Origin: CAKAHY01 sp963522175
GTDB taxonomy: Bacteria; Bacillota; Clostridia; Lachnospirales; Lachnospiraceae
Direction of reading: 5' to 3'
DNA length: 64,000 nt
Assembly (NCBI GenBank): GCA_963522175.1
Contig: CAUQXC010000001.1
Coordinates: 248,001 to 312,000 of the forward strand
The notes under the pieces were generated by a model. It worked only from the letters and a program-made list of their open reading frames with translations, did no database searches and was not told the origin of the DNA. Position 1 is the stretch's first letter. Each line of letters begins with the position of its first letter. Of this stretch, positions 17,272 through 25,234 are shown piece after piece. The position numbers and the translations under genes were made by a program.

Positions 17272-17299
17272 GAATATCATCTGAAATTAAAAATGTCAA
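17271..17299 (-). promoter_or_regulatory. Promoter of the TetR-ABC operon
   Basis: Minus strand: TTGACA (17299-17294), a 17-bp spacer, then TATTCT (17276-17271), about 47 bp upstream of the TetR start codon. Confidence 0.7.
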
Positions 17300-17806
17300 T
17301 ATGTTCTCTTTATAAAAGTATAAGCTTTCAATAGCCTTGCTTTTGACTATATTCTTCTCACTACCGGGCGAGCTCGGGACTTTACCCTATTAAAAATGCG
17401 TGCCGTTAGGCGCACATTTTTAATAGGCTGTCACTTTAACGATTGACAAATCATGAAGTGGCGGAATACAACACCTTAGAATTATTTATTCTTATCTTCC
17501 TGTTTTTTCCTTTCAACCTCTCCCCGGAGCACTTTATTAAAACAGTTTCTATAATAGGGTCAAACCAAGGCTCGTATACTCAAAAAATAACCGTCTGCCA
17601 AGAGTATATATAACAGATTTTTGCCTCCGACGCTCCTTTGAAATAAGGTATTCTCTGAACGGATTAAAAAAAATAGGGTTTTTCACATCTTCATATTTCC
17701 TATATAATATTTTTGCGGCAATACGCAATTTACATCAATGAGTCAATCGAGAGACTTGAAAAGAAAAAATCCAAAATTCCCTTTTCTATTCTTCAGTTTT
17801 CGGTAA
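17300..17806. other. Gene-free stretch with a long hairpin
   Basis: About 500 bp without a convincing gene on either strand. The clearest structure is a 42-bp hairpin (17386-17427): perfect 13-bp arms CCTATTAAAAATG / CATTTTTAATAGG around an imperfectly paired TGCC-GTTA-GGCG core. The rest is AT-rich with no start plus ribosome site in a long frame. It may be decayed mobile DNA, or hold an unrecognised RNA; I cannot decide. Confidence 0.4.
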
Positions 17807-17841
17807 TAAAAAAGAAGTAACGGCGATTTGCTTTTACTTCC
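17807..17841 (-). terminator. Terminator after the EFR1 ferredoxin gene
   Basis: Read on the minus strand: a GAAGTAA / TTACTTC stem followed by a run of six T. It lies 47 bp after the stop codon. Confidence 0.6.
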
Positions 17842-17887
17842 TTTCAATGACTTTTTTATTGTTTTACTTCTATAAACCGGAAATTAT

Positions 17888-18703
17888 CTACTTCTTTTTA
17901 GCAAAAATTTCCCGGTCTATTTCTCCTCTGCTTTGCCTGATGTATTCTTTTGCCCTCTCTTTTGACATAAAATAACGCCTTCTCCCCTTTGTAAAAGAAC
18001 CGTACTCAATTGCCGTTTTCGGACAACAGCTTATACATGCCATACAATGCGTACACCGTTCTTTCCACTCAGGCTTTCCATTTACAAGCTCAATATTTCC
18101 TAATGGGCAGTTTTTCTCACAAAGTCCGCATGATATACAGGCATCAGTTGCATGGAATTTTTTAGATTTAACCATATATTTGAAAAACAACTCATTCACA
18201 GGTCCGCTTTTAATTTTATCTACCAATGAAATAGTATGGTCATCAAACACTTTCCTTACCTTTATTATATCTGATGCCTTTAGCAATACATTATTTGCAC
18301 TCTCAATAGTCTTCCGCTCATTTTCCGGTTGTATAATCGAGTACAATGCCACATAATTATCTGGCATAATAATTGTTTTCATCCCCATGAATTCAAATTT
18401 TTTATCTGAACAAAGTTTCCTGATATAACTTACTGCATTTCCATTATCTCCACCACAATTCATAATAAAATACGCATATGAGTTTCCTAAAAATTCACTT
18501 TTTCTTATAAATTTTTCAAATATATGCGGCATTCTCCATGCATATGCCGGACACACAAAAATGTAAGGTTTATTTGAATAGAAATCCCCCGCTGCTCCTT
18601 TTTTCATATAGGAAGAAGAATCTACAGCTTCGTCATCTAAAAGTTCAGATAATACCATGGACAAATATCTGCTATTTCCGGTTCCGGTAAAATATATAAT
18701 CAT
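17888..18703 (-). CDS. EFR1-type flavodoxin-ferredoxin protein
   Basis: About 271 residues. The N-terminus starts with the flavodoxin FMN loop IIYFTGTGNSRY; the middle has a Gly-rich MNCGGDNGNA loop. The C-terminal part carries two 4Fe-4S clusters in CISCGLCEKNCP and CTHCMACISCCP. The combination matches the EFR1 family of clostridial proteins, thought to move electrons between flavin and iron-sulfur carriers; physiological partners are unknown. The ATG at 18703 is preferred over the adjacent GTG because of the AGGAG spacing. It follows an ArsR-type regulator by about 14 bp. Confidence 0.87.
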   Translation of the reverse strand: MIIYFTGTGNSRYLSMVLSELLDDEAVDSSSYMKKGAAGDFYSNKPYIFVCPAYAWRMPHIFEKFIRKSEFLGNSYAYFIMNCGGDNGNAVSYIRKLCSDKKFEFMGMKTIIMPDNYVALYSIIQPENERKTIESANNVLLKASDIIKVRKVFDDHTISLVDKIKSGPVNELFFKYMVKSKKFHATDACISCGLCEKNCPLGNIELVNGKPEWKERCTHCMACISCCPKTAIEYGSFTKGRRRYFMSKERAKEYIRQSRGEIDREIFAKKK

Positions 18704-18717
18704 CACTTTTATCTCCT

Positions 18718-19077
18718 CTAAAATTCTTCACCGCTTCGATCCGGAAGCTCTTTACATATCTGAATGGAATTCTGCAATAACTCTATAAGGCAATTAAAGC
18801 ATTTCATATCCGGATCAAGATAATAGTAATTCATGGTTCCCTCTTTACGCATTTTTACAATTCCCGCATCCTTCAAAATCTGAAGGTGATGCGATACTGC
18901 CGGTCTTGACAGATTTGTTTTTTTTGTTATCTCAATTACTCCGGAACCGTTGCAATCATTCATCTGCATCATTTCAAGAATAATATATTGCCTGGACGGA
19001 TCTCCAAGTGCGGTCAATGTTTTCCGGCAAAAAACGAATTTTTTTGCAAGCTGCTCTATATCTTTTTTTGTATGCAT
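18718..19077 (-). CDS. ArsR family winged-helix regulator
   Basis: 119 residues. The HTH is visible in LSRPAVSHHLQILKDAGIV, with the wing RKEGTMNYYYL following. It has scattered cysteines (Cys17, Cys42 and a C-terminal Cys-x-x-Cys in MKCFNCLIE) but not the CadC or ArsR metal motifs, so it may sense redox state or another signal. It is directly upstream of and co-directional with the EFR1 ferredoxin gene and presumably controls it. Confidence 0.88.
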   Translation of the reverse strand: MHTKKDIEQLAKKFVFCRKTLTALGDPSRQYIILEMMQMNDCNGSGVIEITKKTNLSRPAVSHHLQILKDAGIVKMRKEGTMNYYYLDPDMKCFNCLIELLQNSIQICKELPDRSGEEF

Positions 19078-19173
19078 ACTTTTTCTCCTCTGATTATCGG
19101 TTTATACGGATGAACAAAGTATAGCATATATTTTTTGTTTTTAATTATTCGTAAAGAAAATCAAGTCGGATAT

Positions 19174-19914
19174 TTATTTAAAGATAAAAATAAAAGACGG
19201 TTTATTATTTTTCTTAAGTGATGCCGTTTCTTGCTCTCTTTTCTCTGTACTGTCTACATTAAATGCTGATTGTATATAATACCTCTTATGTCCTTTGTTT
19301 ATAACAAAATCAACCTCAAGCTGAACCTTTCTTCTGTTGCCCTCTTTCTTAAAATCGTATTCTACCACACCGACATCTATATTGTATCCCCTACGAAGTA
19401 AGTCGTTATAGATAATGTTTTCCATAATATGTGTATCTTCTACTTGTCTAAAATCTAATCTTGCATTTCTAAGACCTATATACGCAAAATAATATTTAAG
19501 CGGCGTTGAGAAGTATCTTGAACCCTTAACATCATATCTGGCGGCATGGTATATAACATATGTCTCCTCAAAGAAACTAATATATTTGGAAATTATATTG
19601 GAAGATATTTTTATCTGCTTCTCCGACAAAAATCTTCTTGAAAGTTTAGTCGGTTTGGTGAGTGAACCAATGGCGGAAGATGTGAAGTCAAGCAGTAATT
19701 CAAGTAGCTCCTTCTCATTTTGTATGTTATTTCTTTCAAGAATATCCTTTATAAAGGTTACATTCTTTTTTTTGCTATCAATATAGGGATTGCTTACAGC
19801 CACAGATAATTGAATTTCATCAATAAAAATGTAGTATATTTGATTTCTGTTTTTAGTTTTTTTCTTAATGTACTCGTTCAATCTGAAAAGATTCCTATAT
19901 TCAAGATATCTATT
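19174..19914 (-). pseudogene. Truncated AAA ATPase with DUF4143 domain
   Basis: About 246 codons of a COG1373-type ATPase. Walker B is present near the N-terminus (YYIFIDEIQ), as is the C-terminal DUF4143 nuclease-like region (LEVDFVINKGHKRYYIQ). The Walker A loop and everything before Walker B are missing. Protein-like sequence continues upstream of the first possible start (RNLFRL) but meets a stop at 19915-19917, and the IS3 element begins at 19929. The missing half is not on the far side of either IS copy. These proteins are common, poorly understood accessory ATPases. As it stands it cannot hydrolyse ATP and is most likely a remnant. Confidence 0.75.
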
Positions 19915-20002
19915 TCATCAAGTGCAAATGTTGTGATATAACATAGTTTTAACATCTTGACCTAATAAGTTAAAATATTTAGAAGGAAAAGAGGTAGTTA
20001 TA

Positions 20003-20287
20003 ATGAGAAAATATTTTGAGCCTGAATTTAAGAAGAAGATTGTTCGTCTTCATCTTGAGGATGGGAGAACCATCCGTAGTCTTGCAGCGGAATACAGTAT
20101 ATCCAAAGCAAGTATTTCTAACCGGGTATCCCAGTTTCGCAAAGAATGCCAAAATAATGAAGAAGCCAAAGCCGATTACGATTATATGAAAGAGAACCTT
20201 AATCTTAAAAAACAGTTAGCAGAACTTCAAAAGGAAAATGATTTCTTAAAAAAAGCGGCGGCATTCTTTGCAAAGGAAATCGATTAG
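20003..20287 (+). CDS. IS3-family transposase OrfA, copy 1
   Basis: 94 residues. The N-terminal helix-turn-helix (KKIVRLHLEDGRTIRSLA and following) binds the IS ends. A leucine-zipper-like coiled coil at about 62-85 (LNLKKQLAELQKENDFLKK) serves dimerisation. The ribosome site is AGAGG before the ATG. The slippery run of seven A at 20248-20254 lies near its 3' end, so a minus-one slip would fuse it to OrfB to make the active transposase. Confidence 0.95.
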   Translation: MRKYFEPEFKKKIVRLHLEDGRTIRSLAAEYSISKASISNRVSQFRKECQNNEEAKADYDYMKENLNLKKQLAELQKENDFLKKAAAFFAKEID

Positions 20288-21150
20288 CGGCATATCGATT
20301 TATTAGAGAGCAACATGAGAAGTTCGGTCTACGATGGCTTCTCAGAAAATTAAGCATCTGCCCTAACGCATATTATAATTACTTAAAAAAACAAAAGGCA
20401 GAGTATCATCAGAACAAGGCAGAGATAAAATCAGTTATATCTAATATTTATCATTCCCATGGAGGAGTGGACGGTTACAGAACTATTCATGCATATTTAA
20501 CTCGTAAAGGCTATAGAATCAGCCGTTTAACAGTTCATAAATACATGAATACGGAACTAAAGCTATATTCCGTAGTCCGTAAGAGAAAACCTGCTTATGA
20601 ATATGGAGAAGCTCATAAGGTATTTGAGAACAAGCTTGTGCAGGATTTTAAAGCAGATGATATTAATCAAAAATGGTGTACTGATTTTACTTACCTTGCA
20701 CTTGCAAATGGTGACAAGAGATATAACTGCTCTATAATTGATCTGTATGATCGGAGTATAGTTGCAAGCATTACGGGTAAACATATAACCGCCGCCTTAG
20801 CTAAAGAAACCTTGCAAAAAGCTATAGATTCTCAGCCGGGAATAAATACAAGACGGCTTATGTTACACTCAGATCAAGGGAGCCAGTATACTTCTAAGGA
20901 GTTCACAGAATATTGTACTAAGCTTGGAATCACACAAAGTATGAGCAAAGCAGGGTATCCGTATGATAATGCGCCGATGGAACGATATTTCAATACTTTA
21001 AAAAATGAGCTGATCAACCTGCACAACTATCACACAGAGAAGGAGCTTTACACTGCTATAGAAGAATTTGCATATACTCAATATAATCATGTGAGACCAC
21101 ATTCTTACAATAATTATAGAACGCCCTTTGAGGCACGCTATGGGGCTTAA
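20254..21150 (+). CDS. IS3-family transposase OrfB (frameshift product), copy 1
   Basis: The minus-one frame from the A run gives about 298 codons, with recognisable OrfB starting at AAYRFIREQHEKFGLRW (from 20287). DDE integrase catalytic residues are visible: Asp in WCTDFTYL, Asp in LHSDQGSQY, and Glu in PMERYFNTLKNE about 35 residues later. There is no convincing separate start, so it is probably made only as the OrfAB fusion (about 382 residues). The frame is uninterrupted and looks functional. Confidence 0.92.
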   Translation, partial: SGGILCKGNRLAAYRFIREQHEKFGLRWLLRKLSICPNAYYNYLKKQKAEYHQNKAEIKSVISNIYHSHGGVDGYRTIHAYLTRKGYRISRLTVHKYMNTELKLYSVVRKRKPAYEYGEAHKVFENKLVQDFKADDINQKWCTDFTYLALANGDKRYNCSIIDLYDRSIVASITGKHITAALAKETLQKAIDSQPGINTRRLMLHSDQGSQYTSKEFTEYCTKLGITQSMSKAGYPYDNAPMERYFNTLKNELINLHNYHTEKELYTAIEEFAYTQYNHVRPHSYNNYRTPFEARYGA

Positions 21151-21306
21151 TTGCCCTATAGCAGCAAATTAGGTCATACTGTTACAAAAATGCTTGACCA
21201 CAACAGTTAGGAATGAAAGAGACATAATGCCCCTCACCTATAAACCTGAAATAAGACCATGGTTGGTAACCTAAAAATAAAAAAACTCTTCGAATTTGAA
21301 ATATGA

Positions 21307-21336
21307 AGAAAAAAAAGACAGCCTCAAAAGCTGCCC
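21307..21336 (-). terminator. Terminator after the APH-like kinase gene
   Basis: Minus strand: GGCAGC / GCTGTC stem with a 7-base loop followed by eight T. Confidence 0.65.
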
Positions 21337-21388
21337 AAAAACCAAAAATAATCATTATATTTCTATAGTTTTTATTTACAAGAGTTAG

Positions 21389-22345
21389 TTACTGTTTTAT
21401 GTTTTGTATGCTTAACCATTCTGAAGAAATAGTTAACATTCTATCTCCTAAACCTGTTCCCTCTATTAATTTCAAAAACAATCCTGTGGATACCAATTGA
21501 ATGAACCCCCATTCCCATATACTCTGAATATCTATTCCTGTTTCTTTAAATAATAATGAGATACGCTCCTTCGCTTTTTCTATTGGGAAGTCTTCAAATT
21601 CATCTATCCACTCTCTCATGAGTACGCCAAGGTCATATCCTGGCTCTCCAATTATTCCATCAGGATCAATAAATTTAAACGATACTGGGTCATCGTTGAG
21701 CGTTTGTAAAATATTACCTGGGTGTGGATCTCCATGAACCAAAACCGGTTCATATAAATTAACACTTATTAATCTCGACTCCAAGTATAACATAGCTCGC
21801 TCAATAACTTTTTTATCGCAAGGTTTCCCAGTTTTTTCCCAAGAGTCAATTATAAACTCCCTAAACCACTGAATTAATTCTTTCATGGGCTTTAGACAAT
21901 AATTTTCATCTATAGTAATCCATGTTTCCTTTAACAAAGAGCAGATAGTCTTTATTTGCTCTTCTGGCGAATAGGTTAACTCGTACATAGATAATCCTAA
22001 GCACTCTAACAGCATAGCCTTTTTTTCGATATCATATTTAATAAGTTTTGCATATCCATATCCATTTGCGATTTTATAGGCTTCTACCTGCTGGACAAAT
22101 ACTGAATTCCCTTCTAATTGAGGAATAAATATCTTCAATATACACTTTTTCCCATTGATTGAAGTACACCTTACTACAAAAGCTTCTGACCCTCCTTCAA
22201 TAACTCCCTCTAAAGAAATTTCCCACTCTTTTCCAATGCCCTCGATCAAAGCGTTTAAGTTGTTTTTCCATTTAATCCCGTCAACATCTAAAGCAGTTAA
22301 CTTTTTACCAACATCTTCGGGAATCAATTCATTCCATCTAACCAT
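21389..22345 (-). CDS. APH(6)/hydroxyurea-type phosphotransferase, putative aminoglycoside kinase
   Basis: 318 residues with a protein-kinase-like APH fold. The catalytic loop is HGDPHPGN at 204-211. The metal-binding loop IDPDG at 226-230 is followed by IGEPGYDLGVLMREW, the pattern of the streptomycin 6-kinase/hydroxyurea resistance family. The expected reaction is ATP-dependent phosphorylation of a small molecule, perhaps an aminoglycoside. Resistance is not proven by sequence; many such chromosomal kinases have other substrates. It sits between two directly repeated IS3 copies, so it is potentially mobile cargo. Confidence 0.8.
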   Translation of the reverse strand: MVRWNELIPEDVGKKLTALDVDGIKWKNNLNALIEGIGKEWEISLEGVIEGGSEAFVVRCTSINGKKCILKIFIPQLEGNSVFVQQVEAYKIANGYGYAKLIKYDIEKKAMLLECLGLSMYELTYSPEEQIKTICSLLKETWITIDENYCLKPMKELIQWFREFIIDSWEKTGKPCDKKVIERAMLYLESRLISVNLYEPVLVHGDPHPGNILQTLNDDPVSFKFIDPDGIIGEPGYDLGVLMREWIDEFEDFPIEKAKERISLLFKETGIDIQSIWEWGFIQLVSTGLFLKLIEGTGLGDRMLTISSEWLSIQNIKQ

Positions 22346-22429
22346 TTAGTTTAATTCTCCTTTTTAATATTATAACATTTATTTCCATATTTCTCCATTA
22401 ATATTCTCATCACAATCTTAGCTTAGTGT

Positions 22430-22462
22430 CAAAAAAGAGGGCAGCTACCAAGCCACCCTCTT
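22430..22462 (-). terminator. Terminator after the sigma-like gene
   Basis: Minus strand: AAGAGGG-T-GGC pairs with GC-T-GCCCTCTT, then TTTT. Strong stem, 8 bp after the stop codon. Confidence 0.8.
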
Positions 22463-22470
22463 ACTACACA

Positions 22471-22866
22471 TTATTCTCCAATAATCTCTTTAAGCTTCTT
22501 CAAAATCTTATCCCTCTTCTTCATCAAAGCCGGAGGTGAAATATTCCTGTCAGATGCGACACTTCTTAAAGACTGTTCTTCAAAGTAGATCTTCTGTATA
22601 ATCTCACGCTCTTCATCCGTTAATGATCGAATTGCTTTTCTAAGTTGCTCAATGAGCATTTGAGTTTCCACGATTCTTTCCACATTCATACTCTCATCTT
22701 CCAGATCCGTTAAACCGCGATTGTCAGAGAAGTTATAATCAATAAATTTGAAGTCCAGCCTTCTTAGATATTCTTCTCTATTCTTCTGCCTCTTATATGC
22801 CTGAAACACCTCGTCGCTCACATAGACTTTCTTTCCTTTAACATAAATATACTTTGTGTTTTCCAT
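22471..22866 (-). CDS. Sigma-70 region 4-like regulator of a mobile element
   Basis: 131 residues from the ATG at 22866 (TAGGAGG seven bases upstream). The C-terminal half is a sigma region 4 helix-turn-helix: LTDEEREIIQKIYFEEQSL, then SVASDRNISPPALMKKRDKI. The N-terminal half (VKGKKVYVSDEVFQAYKR) matches short sigma-like proteins carried by conjugative and integrative elements of Firmicutes. A second in-frame ATG at 22950 also has AGGAGG five bases before it and would add 28 residues of low protein character; the shorter start is preferred. Its normal partners (integrase, excisionase) are absent, so it looks like debris of an integrative element. Confidence 0.8.
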   Translation of the reverse strand: MENTKYIYVKGKKVYVSDEVFQAYKRQKNREEYLRRLDFKFIDYNFSDNRGLTDLEDESMNVERIVETQMLIEQLRKAIRSLTDEEREIIQKIYFEEQSLRSVASDRNISPPALMKKRDKILKKLKEIIGE

Positions 22867-22972
22867 TTTAATCCTCCTAATTGTTTTCAAATGCTTGTTT
22901 TTGCTGACTTTGGTTGAAAACAAAAAAGGAGGACTACGAATTTTCTCCATAGAATCCTCCTAAAAATGGGCA

Positions 22973-23008
22973 TAAAAAAAGACCCAAACGCCATGCGTCG
23001 AGGTCTCA
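22973..23008 (-). terminator. Orphan terminator at the left edge of IS copy 2
   Basis: Minus strand: AGACCTCGACGC / GCGTTTGGGTCT stem (one mismatch, two G-U pairs) with an ATG loop, then seven T. The gene it should end, to the right, is absent: IS copy 2 begins 8 bp away. Confidence 0.75.
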
Positions 23009-23090
23009 CTCCAATTGTTGTGATATAACATAGTTGTAACATCTTGACCTAATAAGTTAAAATATCTTAGAAGGAAAAGAGGTAGTTATA

Positions 23091-23375
23091 ATGAGAAAAT
23101 ATTTTGAGCCTGAATTTAAGAAGAAGATTGTTCGTCTTCATCTTGAGGATGGGAGAACCATCCGTAGTCTTGCAGCGGAATACAGTATATCCAAAGCAAG
23201 TATTTCTAACCGGGTATCCCAGTTTCGCAAAGAATGCCAAAATAATGAAGAAGCCAAAGCCGATTACGATTATATGAAAGAGAACCTTAATCTTAAAAAA
23301 CAGTTAGCAGAACTTCAAAAGGAAAATGATTTCTTAAAAAAAGCGGCGGCATTCTTTGCAAAGGAAATCGATTAG
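23091..23375 (+). CDS. IS3-family transposase OrfA, copy 2
   Basis: 94 residues, identical in protein sequence to OrfA of copy 1, with the same ribosome site and the same run of seven A (23336-23342) for minus-one frameshifting. Confidence 0.95.
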   Translation: MRKYFEPEFKKKIVRLHLEDGRTIRSLAAEYSISKASISNRVSQFRKECQNNEEAKADYDYMKENLNLKKQLAELQKENDFLKKAAAFFAKEID

Positions 23376-24238
23376 CGGCATATCGATTTATTAGAGAGCA
23401 ACATGAGAAGTTCGGTCTACGATGGCTTCTCAGAAAATTAAGCATCTGCCCTAACGCATATTATAATTACTTAAAAAAACAAAAGGCAGAGTATCATCAG
23501 AACAAGGCAGAGATAAAATCAGTTATATCTAATATTTATCATTCCCATGGAGGAGTGGACGGTTACAGAACTATTCATGCATATTTAACTCGTAAAGGCT
23601 ATAGAATCAGCCGTTTAACAGTTCATAAATACATGAATACGGAACTAAAGCTATATTCCGTAGTCCGTAAGAGAAAACCTGCTTATGAATATGGAGAAGC
23701 TCATAAGGTATTTGAGAACAAGCTTGTGCAGGATTTTAAAGCAGATGATATTAATCAAAAATGGTGTACTGATTTTACTTACCTTGCACTTGCAAATGGT
23801 GACAAGAGATATAACTGCTCTATAATTGATCTGTATGATCGGAGTATAGTTGCAAGCATTACGGGTAAACATATAACCGCCGCCTTAGCTAAAGAAACCT
23901 TGCAAAAAGCTATAGATTCTCAGCCGGGAATAAATACAAGACGGCTTATGTTACACTCAGATCAAGGGAGTCAGTATACTTCTAAGGAGTTCACAGAATA
24001 CTGCACTAAGCTTGGAATCACACAAAGTATGAGCAAAGCAGGGTATCCATATGATAATGCACCAATGGAACGATATTTCAATACTTTAAAAAATGAACTG
24101 ATCAATCTGCACAACTATCACACAGAGAAGGAGCTTTACACTGCTATAGAAGAATTTGCATATACTCAATATAATCATGTGAGACCACATTCTTACAATA
24201 ATTATAGAACGCCCTTTGAGGCACGCTATGGGGCTTAA
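23342..24238 (+). CDS. IS3-family transposase OrfB (frameshift product), copy 2
   Basis: Same protein as OrfB of copy 1 with all DDE residues intact. The nucleotide sequence carries eight third-position changes between about 23970 and 24110, and no others in the gene were seen. Confidence 0.92.
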   Translation, partial: SGGILCKGNRLAAYRFIREQHEKFGLRWLLRKLSICPNAYYNYLKKQKAEYHQNKAEIKSVISNIYHSHGGVDGYRTIHAYLTRKGYRISRLTVHKYMNTELKLYSVVRKRKPAYEYGEAHKVFENKLVQDFKADDINQKWCTDFTYLALANGDKRYNCSIIDLYDRSIVASITGKHITAALAKETLQKAIDSQPGINTRRLMLHSDQGSQYTSKEFTEYCTKLGITQSMSKAGYPYDNAPMERYFNTLKNELINLHNYHTEKELYTAIEEFAYTQYNHVRPHSYNNYRTPFEARYGA

Positions 24239-24375
24239 TTGCCCTATAGCAGCAAATTAGGTAATACTGTTACAAAAATGCTTGACCACAACATTATTAA
24301 TATATATATAAATCTCATACTTTAAGCACAAATACCCACCTTAACCGGTACTTTATTTTTATTTTTTCAGCAACT

Positions 24376-24403
24376 AAAAAACGATTAGAAAAATATCTAA
24401 TCG
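24376..24403 (-). terminator. Terminator after tag
   Basis: Minus strand: CGATTAGA / TCTAATCG stem with a 6-base loop followed by TTTTTT. Confidence 0.75.
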
Positions 24404-24461
24404 CTACTATATTAAGGTATAAAACCGGCTTTTCCCCAATCCTGAATTTAGCAATCCAAAG

Positions 24462-25052
24462 CTACTTGATTTTTCCCTTACCCCTATCCACTCTTCTAAA
24501 ATCACAATCCGAAAGGTGATCATTAACCATTCCTACCGCTTGCATAAATGCATATACAATGGTTGAGCCGACAAACTTAAAACCTCTTTTTTTCAGATCC
24601 TTGCTTATCCTGTCCGAAAGTTCGGTTTTTGCAGGGACTTCTTGCACCTTCTTCCAAGAATTGATAATAGGCTTATGATTTACAAAGCCCCATAAATACT
24701 TACCGAATGAGCCGAACTCCTCACATACTTTAAAATAAGCTCTTGCATTGCTTGCAACAGACTTCACTTTCAAACGATTTCGTATGACTCCTTCGTTTTG
24801 AAGAAGCTCCTCTTCCTTTTTTTCATCATAGTTTACAACTATCTCAGGGTCAAAATTATCATAGGCTTCACAAAGCGTTTGCATTTTATTTAGCACTGTA
24901 AGCCAACTAAGCCCCGCTTGCATTCCCTCTAAACAAAGCATCTTAAACAATTCCTTATCTTCAAATACGGGAATTCCCCACTTCTCATCATGATATTTGC
25001 GTTCAAGCTCATTGTGGTTCGCCCAATCACACCTTATTACTTCTTTCGACAT
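24462..25052 (-). CDS. tag: DNA-3-methyladenine glycosylase I
   Basis: 196 residues from the ATG at 25052 (GAAAGG upstream); the frame extends 16 codons further but lacks a better site. It matches the Tag family throughout: RCDWANHNELERKYHDEKWG at the start (zinc-ligand Cys and His), GLSWLTVLNK, and VNDHLSDCDFR at the end with the remaining His and Cys zinc ligands. It excises 3-methyladenine from alkylated DNA. It is single, between IS copy 2 and the surface-protein genes. Confidence 0.95.
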   Translation of the reverse strand: MSKEVIRCDWANHNELERKYHDEKWGIPVFEDKELFKMLCLEGMQAGLSWLTVLNKMQTLCEAYDNFDPEIVVNYDEKKEEELLQNEGVIRNRLKVKSVASNARAYFKVCEEFGSFGKYLWGFVNHKPIINSWKKVQEVPAKTELSDRISKDLKKRGFKFVGSTIVYAFMQAVGMVNDHLSDCDFRRVDRGKGKIK

Positions 25053-25150
25053 ACATTTTGTTCCTTTCTTTTGAAAAATAATTGTACCATTAATTTCCAT
25101 TCCTTTCCATAACTAAGACCCTGCAAATAACTTAATTTTCGCCAAAACGA

Positions 25151-25188
25151 AGGGCGAAGGATAACTCATACAAGCCATCCTTCGCCCT
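25151..25188 (-). terminator. Stem-loop after the OmpA-like lipoprotein gene
   Basis: Perfect 12-bp arms AGGGCGAAGGAT / ATCCTTCGCCCT with a 14-base loop. The T tract on the minus strand is weak (TCGTTTT), but the stem is very stable. Confidence 0.65.
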
Positions 25189-25234
25189 AAGGGGTACATG
25201 CCTTCATCTCCGGCAATTATTCCAAATAAACTTA

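Larger units (their letters stand above)
19929..21205 (+). mobile_element. IS3-family insertion sequence, copy 1
   Basis: About 1277 bp, bounded by inverted ends beginning TGTTGTG (left) and ending CACAACA (right); similarity between the ends continues inward to a shared TGACCTAAT. It carries orfA and orfB in the IS3 arrangement with a run of seven A for -1 frameshifting. A nearly identical copy in the same orientation lies at 23016-24293. The bases just outside do not form a 3-5 bp target duplication (left ends GCAAA, right starts GTTAG), which suggests rearrangement since insertion. Confidence 0.95.
23016..24293 (+). mobile_element. IS3-family insertion sequence, copy 2
   Basis: About 1278 bp, same orientation as copy 1, with identical ends. 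It differs by one base and one single-base insertion before orfA, eight silent changes packed into the last third of orfB, and one change near the right end. Outer flanks (CCAAT left, TTATT right) show no target duplication. The two copies enclose 1.8 kb, giving a composite-transposon-like structure. Confidence 0.95.

Noticed and set aside
22867..22950. 28-residue N-terminal extension of the sigma-like protein
   Set aside because: Has a ribosome site, but the residues (Ser/Pro/Lys-rich) do not match the family and the inner start is equally well supported; kept only as an alternative.
19929..24293. Target-site duplications flanking the IS copies
   Set aside because: The 3-5 bases on each side were compared in all pairings and none match.
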